A stretch of 64,000 nucleotides of DNA, taken from assembly GCA_035249905.1 (NCBI GenBank), contig DATFFT010000059.1:1-64000 (forward strand), written 5' to 3'. The stretch is from JAOUEA01 sp035249905 (GTDB lineage: Bacteria > Actinomycetota > UBA4738 > HRBIN12). Both the position numbers and the translations under genes were made by a program. Positions 8,656 to 16,413 of this stretch are shown in pieces. Position 1 is the stretch's first letter, and each line of letters opens with the position of its first letter. Below the pieces are notes generated by a model. The model was not told the origin of the DNA. It made no database searches and saw nothing but the letters and a program-made list of their open reading frames with translations.

Positions 8656-9792
8656 TCAGCCGCTCGTTTCCGCGATCTCGCCACCTCGGTACCGGCGCCG
8701 ATGCAGGTACGCGGCGGCCGCGCCCGCCGGCAGCGGGAGCCAGAACGAGACGAGGCGATAGGCCAGGACCGCCAGCAACGCGTCGCCCGCCGTGACGCCC
8801 GCCAGCGCGAGCAGACCCGTGAGCCCCGCTTCCACGAACCCGAGGCCCCCGGGCGTGATCGGGATCATCGCCAGCACCATCGAGGCCGAGTAGGCGAGCA
8901 GTACGAGCGTCGGCCGAGGGTGTGAACCCACCGCCGTGATCGCTGCGAGCAGCGCGAGGTAGTCGAACAACCGGTTGCCGAGCGCCGCCAGCAGCGCCTT
9001 CCACCACGTGTCGCCCAGGATGTCCCGGATCTGATCGCGTTGAACGATGAGGCGCTCCGGAAGATCGGTGACCGGCGACCCCCCGTGATGCCAGCGCTTC
9101 CGCAACCACTGCACGCCTCGTGCGATCGCACGCAGCAGGCCGTCGTGGGTCATGAGCCGCCACCCCAGCAGGAAGCCCAACACGAAGACCCCCCCGCCGA
9201 ACCAGGCGGCTTGCGCGAGCCCGCCGGGCACCGGGCGACCGAGCAACACCGAGGGGACGGCGAGCAGCGGGAGCACGAACAGGATGCCGGTGCTGATGAA
9301 CGACGTCGCCGTGACCGCGGTGGCGACCTTCGTACCGTCGACGCCGGAGTCGGTCAACATGCGCCACTGCAGCGCGCCGCCCGCCGCAGCGCCGCCAGGC
9401 ACCACCCGGCTGAACGCGTTGGAGGCGAGCTGTGCCGTGGCGACACCGAACCACGCATGCGTGCCGAGCGCGATGCGCTGCAATCCCCAGATGCAGACGA
9501 AGCTCGCCGCCTCGAGCACGAACATCGCCACGAACCAGATCGGATCGAGGTCCAACAGCTGCGGCCATGCCTGGAGCACGCTGAGCAAGCTCGGCCACAA
9601 GATGTAGAGCGCGATCACCGTGACGAGGAGGAAGGCGAGCCGGACGACGATGGCGCGGCGTTTCGATCGGACCGCGACCCGGATCTCGCCCGTCGCTTCC
9701 TGCGCGCTCGTGATGTGCGGTGGCTCGGCGCGACCGACGCCCGGTGATCGAGGATGCTCTGGATCCCGCGCTCGCGCATGCTCTGAGCTCAC
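8656..9792 (-). CDS. Integral membrane protein, LPG-synthase transmembrane (UPF0104) family
   Basis: About 378 residues if GTG at 9792 is the start; no clear ribosome site decides this, and later starts are possible because the first 45 residues are polar. Around eight hydrophobic segments follow (LAFLLVTVIALYILW, WFVAMFVLEAASFVCIWG and others) with the family signatures NAFSRVVPGGAAAGGALQ and ITPGGLGFVEAGL. The family includes the flippase half of MprF and glycosyl-carrier transporters; there is no lysyl-transferase domain here. It probably moves a lipid-linked substrate, identity unknown. Confidence 0.8.
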   Translation of the reverse strand: MSSEHARARDPEHPRSPGVGRAEPPHITSAQEATGEIRVAVRSKRRAIVVRLAFLLVTVIALYILWPSLLSVLQAWPQLLDLDPIWFVAMFVLEAASFVCIWGLQRIALGTHAWFGVATAQLASNAFSRVVPGGAAAGGALQWRMLTDSGVDGTKVATAVTATSFISTGILFVLPLLAVPSVLLGRPVPGGLAQAAWFGGGVFVLGFLLGWRLMTHDGLLRAIARGVQWLRKRWHHGGSPVTDLPERLIVQRDQIRDILGDTWWKALLAALGNRLFDYLALLAAITAVGSHPRPTLVLLAYSASMVLAMIPITPGGLGFVEAGLTGLLALAGVTAGDALLAVLAYRLVSFWLPLPAGAAAAYLHRRRYRGGEIAETSG

Positions 9793-9841
9793 GACGCCGA
9801 GATTACGTGAGCGAGAACGATTCCGGTCGTCGAGACGGGGT

Positions 9842-11008
9842 TTACGGATCGGCCCCCTCGGGGAACAACGCCTCGCGGATGCACGACCGACGTGCACGAA
9901 GGAGGGGCTTTCCATGTTGAGCGCAGGACTTGCGTTGCTCGCTCAGAACGGTGGCAACGAGGGCACGACCGACACGATCCTGTGGATCATCGCGGCGGTG
10001 CTGGTGGTCTTCGGCATCATCACGATCGTCCGTGGAGGGGTCCTGTGGGGCATCGTGCTGATCGTGTTGGGGTTGCTCGTCGGGCCGGGGGGCGTCAGTC
10101 TCTTCGACTGAGCATGGCCGAGCTGCCGAGAACGACGACCACGGGAAACCCCCGGAAGGATTTCCGCTCGAAGGGGGCGGGTGCCGTCGACTCCCAGCGT
10201 GACGCTCTGCACCACTCGGAAGACGCTCATCTGGTGAAGGGCCGAGGAGCGTTGGCCGAGTGGAGATCACGCCGAGCCCGGTCCCGCCCCCGCTAGCTCC
10301 CACGGAGACGACGTCGCCGACCACCAGCGTGGCGGGCGGGCCGACGTTCGCCGCAGCGACGAGGGTCGGAAGCTCGGCGAGGGACCCCGTGATCGTGCGC
10401 TGGTCCTCGGTCCACGCCCACTGCACGATCGCGGCCGGGGTCGAGGGTGGCCGACCCGCGTCGATCAACGTGAGGCAGGTCTCGGCGAGCTTCCCCGAGG
10501 CCATCAGCACGACCAAGGTGTCGGTGGCCGTCGCCATGCGGGCGAGGTCGACCGTGTCCTCGGCGTGGGCCGTCGACGCGGTGACCACGGCGAACGAACG
10601 CGCGAGGCCCCGATGTGTGAGCGGGATACCTGCCGCGGCAGGCGCCGCGACCGCGCTGGTCACCCCCGGCACGATGTCGACCGGCACCCCGGCCTCGGCG
10701 CATGCCATCAGCTCCTCACCGCCGCGGCCGAATACGAACGGGTCGCCGCCCTTCAGCCGCACGACCTCGCGCCCGGCCGAGGCTTCCCGCACGAGCAAGG
10801 CGCCGATCTCGTGTTGGCTCATCGCCTGGCGGCCCGGCTCCTTCCCGACGTACACGCGCTCGGCGCGCGGAGCGAGGTCGAGCAGCGCGGGCGCGACCAG
10901 GCGGTCGTAGACGACCACGTCGGCGGCGGCGAGCGCCCTCCCGCCCTTGACCGTGATCAGCTCGGGATCGCCCGGGCCGGCGCCGACGAGCACGACCCGG
11001 CCGGTCAT
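9842..11008 (-). CDS. cobA: Uroporphyrinogen-III C-methyltransferase (SUMT) with unusual long C-terminal extension
   Basis: ATG at 11008 overlaps the stop of the precorrin-2 dehydrogenase gene (ATGA). The first 235 residues are a complete SUMT: VVLVGAGPGDPELITVKG, VVYDRLV, VRLKGGDPFVFGRGGEE, PGVTSAVAAPAAAGIPLTHR and TLVVLMASGK. It methylates uroporphyrinogen III with SAM to precorrin-2, the entry to siroheme needed by the sulfite reductase upstream. The core ends at about VVGDVVSV (near 10310), but the frame stays open another 150 codons to TAA at 9842 as Pro/Arg/Ser-rich sequence lying antisense to a small membrane protein gene. A +1 frame offers a TAG just after the core, so a 1-nt error or frameshift is likely. 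Confidence 0.85.
   Translation of the reverse strand: MTGRVVLVGAGPGDPELITVKGGRALAAADVVVYDRLVAPALLDLAPRAERVYVGKEPGRQAMSQHEIGALLVREASAGREVVRLKGGDPFVFGRGGEELMACAEAGVPVDIVPGVTSAVAAPAAAGIPLTHRGLARSFAVVTASTAHAEDTVDLARMATATDTLVVLMASGKLAETCLTLIDAGRPPSTPAAIVQWAWTEDQRTITGSLAELPTLVAAANVGPPATLVVGDVVSVGASGGGTGLGVISTRPTLLGPSPDERLPSGAERHAGSRRHPPPSSGNPSGGFPWSSFSAARPCSVEETDAPRPDEQPQHDQHDAPQDPSTDDRDDAEDHQHRRDDPQDRVGRALVATVLSEQRKSCAQHGKPLLRARRSCIREALFPEGADP
9914..10111 (+). CDS. GPGG-motif small membrane protein
   Basis: 65 residues, ATG at 9914 with GGAGGGG 7 nt upstream. One or two hydrophobic segments (ILWIIAAVLVVFGIITIV and GIVLIVLGLLVGPGG) and a GPGG motif near the C-terminus mark a small actinobacterial membrane protein class seen with this name. 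Function unknown. It lies fully antisense to the C-terminal extension of the SUMT frame, which argues that the extension rather than this gene is the artefact. Confidence 0.75.
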   Translation: MLSAGLALLAQNGGNEGTTDTILWIIAAVLVVFGIITIVRGGVLWGIVLIVLGLLVGPGGVSLFD

Positions 11009-11655
11009 GCCCGCGATCCCTGGAGCAGTCGGTCGCCCAGGCGTGTGGCGAGCTCGTCGCCTCGGCCGGCCCGCACCAGCGCGGCCGCCTCGTCGAGGTC
11101 GAGCGCCTCGTTCCATCTCGCGGCCCGGATCGGGAAGTCGGGCAGCAGCGTCATCGTCTCGGCTCGCACCGTGCGCACGACCGCGAGCACCTCCGCCCAC
11201 TCCTCTCCGAACTCCGTCGTGAGCCGCTCGCGGATCTTCTTCGCCAGCGCGGGCGAGGCGCCGCCGGTCGCGATCGCGATCACGAGCTCCCCGCGGCGCA
11301 CGACGCTCGGAGCCGACCAGTCGCAGTTCGGGATGTCGTCCATGACGTTCACGAGCACCCGTCGCGATCGCGCCTCGCGGGCGATCGTGTCCCGCTCGGC
11401 AGGCGAGCGACTCGAGGCGACCGCGAGGAACGCGCCATCGAGGTCGCCGGCTCGCCACTGCCGTCGCACGACGGCGACACCCTCGAGACGGGCGAGCTCG
11501 TCGAGGCGGGGCTGCGGTCCGGTCGCCACGACGAGCACATCGTCGGCGCCCGCGGCGAGGAGGCCCTCCACCTTCGCCTCGCGCACCGCCTCGTCACCGA
11601 TCACGACGCACCGCCGTCCGCACAGCTCGAGCATCGCCGGGTAGCCGAAGGGCAT
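11005..11655 (-). CDS. Precorrin-2 dehydrogenase / sirohydrochlorin ferrochelatase (CysG N-domain, Met8-like)
   Basis: 216 residues from ATG at 11655. The start reads MPFGYPAMLELCGRRCVVIG, a variant of the usual NAD-binding GGG pattern, followed by EAKVEGLLAAGADDVLVV, LAVASS and ITVNVMDD-like (RVLVNVMDDIPNCDW). NVxDxxxxCxF-like residues include the Asp used in dehydrogenation and chelation. It oxidises precorrin-2 and inserts iron to make siroheme for the sulfite reductase. It overlaps cysH (TGATG) and cobA (ATGA), so the siroheme genes are translated together with the sulfur genes. Confidence 0.88.
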   Translation of the reverse strand: MPFGYPAMLELCGRRCVVIGDEAVREAKVEGLLAAGADDVLVVATGPQPRLDELARLEGVAVVRRQWRAGDLDGAFLAVASSRSPAERDTIAREARSRRVLVNVMDDIPNCDWSAPSVVRRGELVIAIATGGASPALAKKIRERLTTEFGEEWAEVLAVVRTVRAETMTLLPDFPIRAARWNEALDLDEAAALVRAGRGDELATRLGDRLLQGSRA

Positions 11656-12482
11656 CAGCGCCTCCCCTCCACGACGGCATCGGTCTTCTCGCGGTCGCTC
11701 TTCGAGCCGACGAGCTCGACGCTGCAGTGGATGCCGCACTCCTTCGCGGTGTCCCGCTCCCACCACCACCTGCCGGCGCGCTCCGGCTCGTCCGGCTGCA
11801 CCGGACGGGTGCACGGTGCGCATCCGATCGATGCGTACCCGTGGTCGAAGAGCTCGTGGTAGGGAACGTCGTGGCGCTTCACGTAGTCCCAGACGTGGTC
11901 CAAGGTCCAGTCCGCGAGGGGGTTCAGCTTCACGATGCCGCCGTGATCGCGGTCGAGCTCGACCTTCGCGATGTTGCGACGGGAGGCCCACTGCTCGCGG
12001 CGCAGGCCCGTGATCCAGGCATCGAGCCTGGCGAGCTTGCGGCGAAGGGGCTCGACCTTGCGAATGTTGCAGCACGCGACGCGCAGATCGACGCTCCGAT
12101 ACATGAGGTTCGGACCTTCGAGATCGACGAGCGGCCCGATCTCGGCGGGATCTGGATACTCGAACTCGACGGCGATGCCGTAGCGCTCCCGGATCTCCTC
12201 GAACAGCGTGTGGGTCTCGGGCGGCAGCCTGCCTGTGTCCAGGGTGAACACGCGCACCTCGGGGTTGAGCCGCCACGCCATGTCGATCAGCGCCATGCCG
12301 TCGACCCCCCCTGCTGCGCTGATCGCGAGCCTGGGATGGAAGCTGTCGAGCGCCCACTCGAGCAGCTCCTCGGCCCGGGTGTGCTCGAATCGCTCGGCGG
12401 CCTCGTGCACCCATGTCGCTTCCTCGTCGAGAACGGGCATCGCCGGCTCGTGCCAGGGCGCCCTGGGGTCGGCATCGGCCAT
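11655..12482 (-). CDS. cysH: Phosphoadenylyl/adenylyl-sulfate reductase
   Basis: 275 residues. PP-loop variant AISAAGGVDGMALIDMA, substrate-binding FTLDTGRLPPETH, and the C-terminal thiol motif ECGIHC. The pairs CC (VACCNIRKVEPL) and C-x-x-C (IGCAPCTRP) provide the four ligands of a [4Fe-4S] cluster, which points to adenylyl-sulfate (APS) as substrate rather than PAPS. It reduces activated sulfate to sulfite using thioredoxin or a like donor, feeding the sulfite reductase encoded just upstream. Overlaps both neighbours by 1 to 4 nt. Confidence 0.93.
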   Translation of the reverse strand: MADADPRAPWHEPAMPVLDEEATWVHEAAERFEHTRAEELLEWALDSFHPRLAISAAGGVDGMALIDMAWRLNPEVRVFTLDTGRLPPETHTLFEEIRERYGIAVEFEYPDPAEIGPLVDLEGPNLMYRSVDLRVACCNIRKVEPLRRKLARLDAWITGLRREQWASRRNIAKVELDRDHGGIVKLNPLADWTLDHVWDYVKRHDVPYHELFDHGYASIGCAPCTRPVQPDEPERAGRWWWERDTAKECGIHCSVELVGSKSDREKTDAVVEGRR

Positions 12483-12628
12483 CAGCGCTCACCTCCGACG
12501 CTCATCGCCGTTAGCTCGAAGCGGCGATCGCACGACTCGCACCGCCAGGCGCGCTCGCCGGCGTCGTCGGGGCGGATGTCCTGCTCGCCGCAGAACGGGC
12601 AGTAGAAGGGCACGGCCCGCGCGTTCAT
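12482..12628 (-). CDS. 48-residue zinc-ribbon protein in the sulfur operon
   Basis: Small protein from ATG at 12628 (MNARAVPFYCPFCGEQDIRP) with two CxxC knuckles, CPFC and CESC, spaced for one zinc. It overlaps the sulfite reductase stop and the cysH start, so it is translationally coupled in the middle of the operon. Such small zinc ribbons are seen next to actinobacterial sulfite reductase genes; the role is not established. It might deliver metal or help cluster assembly, which is inference. Confidence 0.8.
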   Translation of the reverse strand: MNARAVPFYCPFCGEQDIRPDDAGERAWRCESCDRRFELTAMSVGGER

Positions 12629-14346
12629 CGCAGCTCCCCGTGGGCGCTCGTCGGCTCGCCGAACCGCGCGAGCGCCTCGTCGTCGAGGGAGTTCACGAAC
12701 GAGGAGAACGTGTCGTCGTCGGCTCGCTGCTGCCGGTAGCGTCGCAGCAGCAGCTCCACGTAGTCGGCGGCGTCCTCTGCGTAGATCTTCACCCCGCGGA
12801 CCTTCCGCCCGAAGGCCGCTCCGTCGCCCATCGTGCCGCCGAGATGCACGAGGAAGGCATCGCTCTTCGTGCCGTCGGGCCGCGCACGCAACGCCGACAT
12901 CAGCCCGATGTCGGCCACCTGGAAGCGTGCACACGAGTTCGGGCAGCCGTTCACGTGGATGCGCACGTCCTCGTCGGACTCGGGGAATCGTGCCTCGAGC
13001 TCGCTCGTGAGCCATGCGGCCCTGCCCTTCGTCTCACCGATCGCGAGCTTGCAGAACTCGATGCCGGTGCACGCCATCGTGGAACGCCGGAACGAGCTGC
13101 CTCGGGTACGCAGATCGAGCTCGTCGAGCCGCTCGATCAGCTGGTCGGCTCGGCCGGCGTCGACGTCGACGATCACGAGCTTCTGCTGCGCGGTCGCCCG
13201 AACCGAACCGCCTCCGAAGTCCTCGGCGAGGTCGGCGACGAGCCGCAGCTGGTGCCCGGCGATGCGCCCGGCACGGGGAGCGAAGCCCACCGACACCCGG
13301 CCGTCGCGCTGCGGCATGAGACCCACGTGTTCGCGATCTCCCATCGGCGCCGCGGCGGGCGGGCGCCCGTCGGGCAGGGGCCCGTGCTCCAGGAACTCGG
13401 ACTCGAGGACCTCGCGCACGCGCTCGGGGCCCCAATCCTTCACGAGGAACTTGAATCGAGCGTGGTTGCGCGATCGCCGGTAGCCGTACTCACGGAACAG
13501 GCCCGTGACCCCGGCCCACACCTCGGCAGTGCGATCCCGCGGCACGAACGCTCCGAGCCGTTGCGCGAACATCGGATTGGTCGAGAGGCCTCCGCCGACC
13601 TGCAGGTCGTACCCGTGCTCGCCATCGGAGCCCCGGACCCCGACGAACGAGACGTCGTTGATCTCGTGGTTCGTGCAGCCCGCCTCGCACGCGCTGATCG
13701 ACGTCTTGTACTTGCGCGGCAGGTTCGAGAACGCCGGGTCGCCGATGAACCGGTCGGCCACCGCCCGGACGTCGGACGTGGCGTCGAACACCTCGGCTGC
13801 GGTGACCCCGGCCAGCGGGCAACCGAGGATCACCCGGGGGGTGTCGCCGCAGGCTTCCTGGGTGGAGAGACCCACCGATCCGATGCGTTCCCAGATCGCG
13901 GGCACGTCCTCGATGCGGATCCAATGCAGCTGCACGTTCTGCCGGTCGGTCACGTCGGCGACGTCTCGGCCGAACCGCTCGCTCGCCCAGGCGATCGCGC
14001 GGACCTGGTCGGCGTTCATCCGGCCGCCGTCGATGCGGATGCGCATCATGAAGAACTCGTCCTCGAGATCCTCGGGCTCCGCGCTGCCCGTCCGTTCGGC
14101 CGGAACACCCTGCTTCCGCTGGGTGTACAGGCCCCACCACCTCATGCGGGCGCGCAGGTCCTGCTTGCCGATCGATCGGAAGCCCCCGGGCGCGTAGATG
14201 CGTTCGATACGTTCGCGCACGTTGAGCCCGTCGTCTTCCTTCTTGATCTGCTCGGCCGTGTTCAGCGGCTCGCGATATCCAAGGCCCCACTGCCCTTCGC
14301 CGCGGCGACGAGGGGTCCGAGGAGCGGGGATCTCGGTGTCGGTCAT
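12625..14346 (-). CDS. Ferredoxin-type sulfite reductase (siroheme/[4Fe-4S])
   Basis: 573 residues, first enzyme gene of the operon. Two nitrite/sulfite reductase half-domains are visible. Siroheme-[4Fe-4S] ligands lie in CTGIEFCKLAIGETK and VNGCPNSC, the family pattern CxxxxxC-nC-xxxC; the first half holds SACEAGCTNHEIND and KYKTSISAC. It reduces sulfite to sulfide with six electrons from ferredoxin. Assimilatory nitrite reductases share the fold, but its place with cysH and siroheme genes makes sulfite the likely substrate. Regulation is suggested by the leader peptide and hairpin just upstream. Confidence 0.92.
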   Translation of the reverse strand: MTDTEIPAPRTPRRRGEGQWGLGYREPLNTAEQIKKEDDGLNVRERIERIYAPGGFRSIGKQDLRARMRWWGLYTQRKQGVPAERTGSAEPEDLEDEFFMMRIRIDGGRMNADQVRAIAWASERFGRDVADVTDRQNVQLHWIRIEDVPAIWERIGSVGLSTQEACGDTPRVILGCPLAGVTAAEVFDATSDVRAVADRFIGDPAFSNLPRKYKTSISACEAGCTNHEINDVSFVGVRGSDGEHGYDLQVGGGLSTNPMFAQRLGAFVPRDRTAEVWAGVTGLFREYGYRRSRNHARFKFLVKDWGPERVREVLESEFLEHGPLPDGRPPAAAPMGDREHVGLMPQRDGRVSVGFAPRAGRIAGHQLRLVADLAEDFGGGSVRATAQQKLVIVDVDAGRADQLIERLDELDLRTRGSSFRRSTMACTGIEFCKLAIGETKGRAAWLTSELEARFPESDEDVRIHVNGCPNSCARFQVADIGLMSALRARPDGTKSDAFLVHLGGTMGDGAAFGRKVRGVKIYAEDAADYVELLLRRYRQQRADDDTFSSFVNSLDDEALARFGEPTSAHGELR

Positions 14347-14378
14347 GGGTGGGCTCCGGTGTTGCGGTCCGGGAACAC

Positions 14379-14402
14379 GAAAGGCCGCCGTGGCGGCGGC
14401 CC
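14379..14402 (-). terminator. Terminator-like hairpin in the sulfite reductase leader (attenuator candidate)
   Basis: On the minus strand GGCCGCCG pairs perfectly with CGGCGGCC around a 3-nt loop, followed by TTTCGTGTTC. It lies between the leader peptide stop (14426) and the sulfite reductase start (14346). CGGGCGGUC, directly after the leader's Cys codons, can pair with the hairpin's first arm with one bulged base, offering a competing structure. The U-run is short, so termination strength is uncertain. Confidence 0.6.
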
Positions 14403-14425
14403 AGATGATGCGGGTCGAGGGGGGA

Positions 14426-14500
14426 TCAGGTCCGCGCGCGGATGTGGGCGCTCGAGGCGCCGCGAGCGACCGCCCGACAGCACAGGCGCGAGGGGATCAT
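14426..14500 (-). CDS. Cys-Cys leader peptide upstream of the sulfur operon
   Basis: 24-codon reading frame, ATG at 14500 with GGGAG just upstream, beginning MIPSRLCCRAVARG and ending at TGA 23 nt before the attenuator hairpin. Two adjacent cysteine codons (TGC TGT, 14482-14477) would stall ribosomes when Cys-tRNA is scarce. Cys-rich leader peptides controlling sulfur genes are known in mycobacteria and other actinobacteria. An in-frame GTG at 14536 could extend it by 12 residues. Direct experimental proof is lacking here, but position, content and following hairpin agree. Confidence 0.65.
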   Translation of the reverse strand: MIPSRLCCRAVARGASSAHIRART

Positions 14501-14574
14501 GGCTCCCACCAGCCCGACGGTCCGTGTACGGATCACGCTGATTCCTACCTCCCAGATCGGAATCGCACGTTGCG

Positions 14575-14604
14575 ACGGTATCCAGGGTCCGTGCGCGCTG
14601 TCAA
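14575..14604 (-). promoter_or_regulatory. Promoter of the sulfur assimilation operon
   Basis: Consensus -35 TTGACA (14604-14599), 18-nt spacer and -10 TACCGT (14580-14575) on the minus strand. The predicted transcript would begin near 14568, giving a leader of about 70 nt before the Cys-Cys peptide and 220 nt before the sulfite reductase. Confidence 0.55.
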
Positions 14605-14723
14605 CGGTGGCCGGCCTCGCTCCCGTCGCGCCCTACCGCCTCGACCTGCGTTTGTCACGGTGTGGTGCCGGGTACGTCCTCGACCTTCCATCCGAAGGTG
14701 CCGTGAGGAAGGAGGCCGCCATC

Positions 14724-15353
14724 GTGGCGCGCGCGTCACCGATCACCGACGAGGAAGCGCTGCTCGGCGTGCTCGACGACGCCGTCGGTTCCCTTCGAGG
14801 GGCCGGCATCCCGTTCCTCATGATCGGGGGAGTGGCGTCCACGGTCTGGGGCAGGGACCGAGGCACCACCGACATCGACGTGTTCGTGCGGCCCGACGCC
14901 GTGCCGGGGGTGCTCGACGCCCTCGCCGCCCACGGCTTCGACACGTGGACGGAGAACGAGCACTGGCTCCACAAGGCGCGGCGCGACGGCGTCACGGTGG
15001 ACATCATCTTCCGGACGGCACGGGACATCCTGCTCGACGACGAGATGCTGCGGCGCGCTTCGGTCGGCACGTTCCGAGGTCGGCGACTGCCGATCGCCCC
15101 GCCCGAGGATCTGCTCGTGATGAAGGCGAGCGCGGCGGCCGAGGACACCGCTCGGTACTGGTACGACGCGCTCGGCATCCTGTCGAAGGCGGATCTCGAC
15201 TGGCCGTACCTCATCACACGGGCTCGTCAGCACGGCGCTCGCCGCACGCTGAGCCTGCTGCTCTTCGCTTCCTCGGTCGACCTCGTGGTGCCCAGCGAGC
15301 CGATGGCCGAGCTGTGGGCGGCTGTGCACGATGACGGGGGCATGCCGCGATGA
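14724..15353 (+). CDS. Nucleotidyltransferase-fold protein
   Basis: 209 residues from GTG at 14724, picked for AAGGAGG about 8 nt upstream. The pattern IPFLMIGGVASTVWG then RGTTDIDVFVRPD is the nucleotidyltransferase superfamily core (GG..A....R.T.DID with two metal-binding Asp); HKARRDGVTVDIIF adds the third. The rest resembles AbiEii/DUF6036-type proteins. No antitoxin partner lies beside it; instead a BON protein and a phosphoesterase follow with overlapping stops and starts. Substrate unknown. Confidence 0.75.
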   Translation: MARASPITDEEALLGVLDDAVGSLRGAGIPFLMIGGVASTVWGRDRGTTDIDVFVRPDAVPGVLDALAAHGFDTWTENEHWLHKARRDGVTVDIIFRTARDILLDDEMLRRASVGTFRGRRLPIAPPEDLLVMKASAAAEDTARYWYDALGILSKADLDWPYLITRARQHGARRTLSLLLFASSVDLVVPSEPMAELWAAVHDDGGMPR

Positions 15354-15628
15354 CCGAGCGCGCCGACGCCGCCGAGCGCGCCGAGGACACCGCGTACCTC
15401 GCCGCTCACCTGCAGGAGATGCTGGCGAGCGACCCCCGGGTCCACGAGCCCGAGCTGGATGTCGCCGTCATCGGGGCGCGGGTCGAGGTGGAGGGCATCG
15501 TTCCCACCGAGGAGCGGCGGGTCTCCGTGACGATCGTGCTCTCGGAGGCCTGCCCCGACCACGAGATCGACAACCGCACGACGGTGGCCGACTACGAGCC
15601 GACAGGCGGAGAGGAACGGATCTCGTGA
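15350..15628 (+). CDS. BON-domain-like small protein
   Basis: 92 residues; ATG overlaps the previous stop (ATGA). The order AAHLQEMLASDPRVHEPELDVAV, then ARVEVEGIVPTEERR and VTIVLSEACPDHEIDN matches the alpha-beta pattern of BON domains (helix, strand, V-x-G-x-V turn), which bind membranes or other proteins. No signal peptide. Its coupling to the nucleotidyltransferase and metallophosphoesterase suggests a shared task, not identified. Confidence 0.6.
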   Translation: MTERADAAERAEDTAYLAAHLQEMLASDPRVHEPELDVAVIGARVEVEGIVPTEERRVSVTIVLSEACPDHEIDNRTTVADYEPTGGEERIS

Positions 15629-16413
15629 TCCGTGTGGCCGCGGTCGGTGACGTGCACGTCGGTCTGGACTCCGCCGGCACGTTGCGGTCCAGATGGGAGG
15701 ACATGCCCGGCCGGACCGACGTGTTCCTGTTGGCCGGTGATCTCACGAAGGGGGGCGAGGTCGAGGAGGCGGCCGTGCTCGCCGGCGAGCTCGAGGGGCT
15801 CCCGTTTCCGGTGATCGCTGTGCTCGGCAACCACGATCACCACGCCACCGATGCGGATGCCGTGCGGGCCGTGCTCGTCGACGCCGGGGTCATCGTCCTC
15901 GAGGGCGAAACGCACTCCGTCGAAGTTCGCGGCACGAGCGTGGGTGTGGTGGGGGCGAAGGGGTTCGCCGGAGGGTTCGAGGGTGCCATGGCGACCGAGT
16001 TCGGTGAGCAGGAGATGAAGGCCTTCGTGCACCACACCCAGGAACGCGCCGACGCGATCGATCGCCAGCTGTCCTCGCTCGAGGCGGACCTGCGGATCGT
16101 GCTCCTGCACTACTCGCCGGTCAGGGAGACGCTGAGGGGGGAGCCCCCCGAGATCTATCCGTTCCTCGGCAGCTACCTGCTCGCCGAGCCCTGCGACCGG
16201 GCGAACGTGGATCTCATCGTTCACGGGCACGCGCATCGCGGGCAGCATCGCGGCACGACCCGCGGCGGTGTCCCCGTGCGGAACGTGGCGATGTCGGTGA
16301 TCCAGCGCGCGTACGCGATGTTCACGTTCGACGAGAGGGCCGAGCGTCGCTCCGCCATCGATGACCGAGGCCCCGTGACGCGTCGATCGGTATCGGGGGT
16401 GGACGTCGCTTGA
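15625..16413 (+). CDS. Calcineurin-like metallophosphoesterase
   Basis: 262 residues from GTG at 15625 (GTGA overlap with the BON gene). The full metal-site series is present: GDVHVG, LAGDLTKGG, LGNHDHHA, LLHYSP and VHGHAHRG, giving the Asp/His/Asn ligands of a two-metal centre. Length fits small cytosolic members of the family. Substrate (nucleotide, phosphoprotein or other ester) cannot be inferred. A DUF72 gene follows with TTGA overlap, so four genes appear to form one operon. Confidence 0.85.
   Translation: MIRVAAVGDVHVGLDSAGTLRSRWEDMPGRTDVFLLAGDLTKGGEVEEAAVLAGELEGLPFPVIAVLGNHDHHATDADAVRAVLVDAGVIVLEGETHSVEVRGTSVGVVGAKGFAGGFEGAMATEFGEQEMKAFVHHTQERADAIDRQLSSLEADLRIVLLHYSPVRETLRGEPPEIYPFLGSYLLAEPCDRANVDLIVHGHAHRGQHRGTTRGGVPVRNVAMSVIQRAYAMFTFDERAERRSAIDDRGPVTRRSVSGVDVA

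Noticed and set aside
10114..10296. 60-codon plus-strand ORF after the GPGG gene
   Set aside because: No ribosome site, basic random-looking composition, and it overlaps the end of the SUMT core antisense.
14724..15353. Toxin-antitoxin pair with the nucleotidyltransferase as toxin
   Set aside because: The coupled neighbour is a BON-like protein, not a HEPN or AbiEi-type antitoxin.
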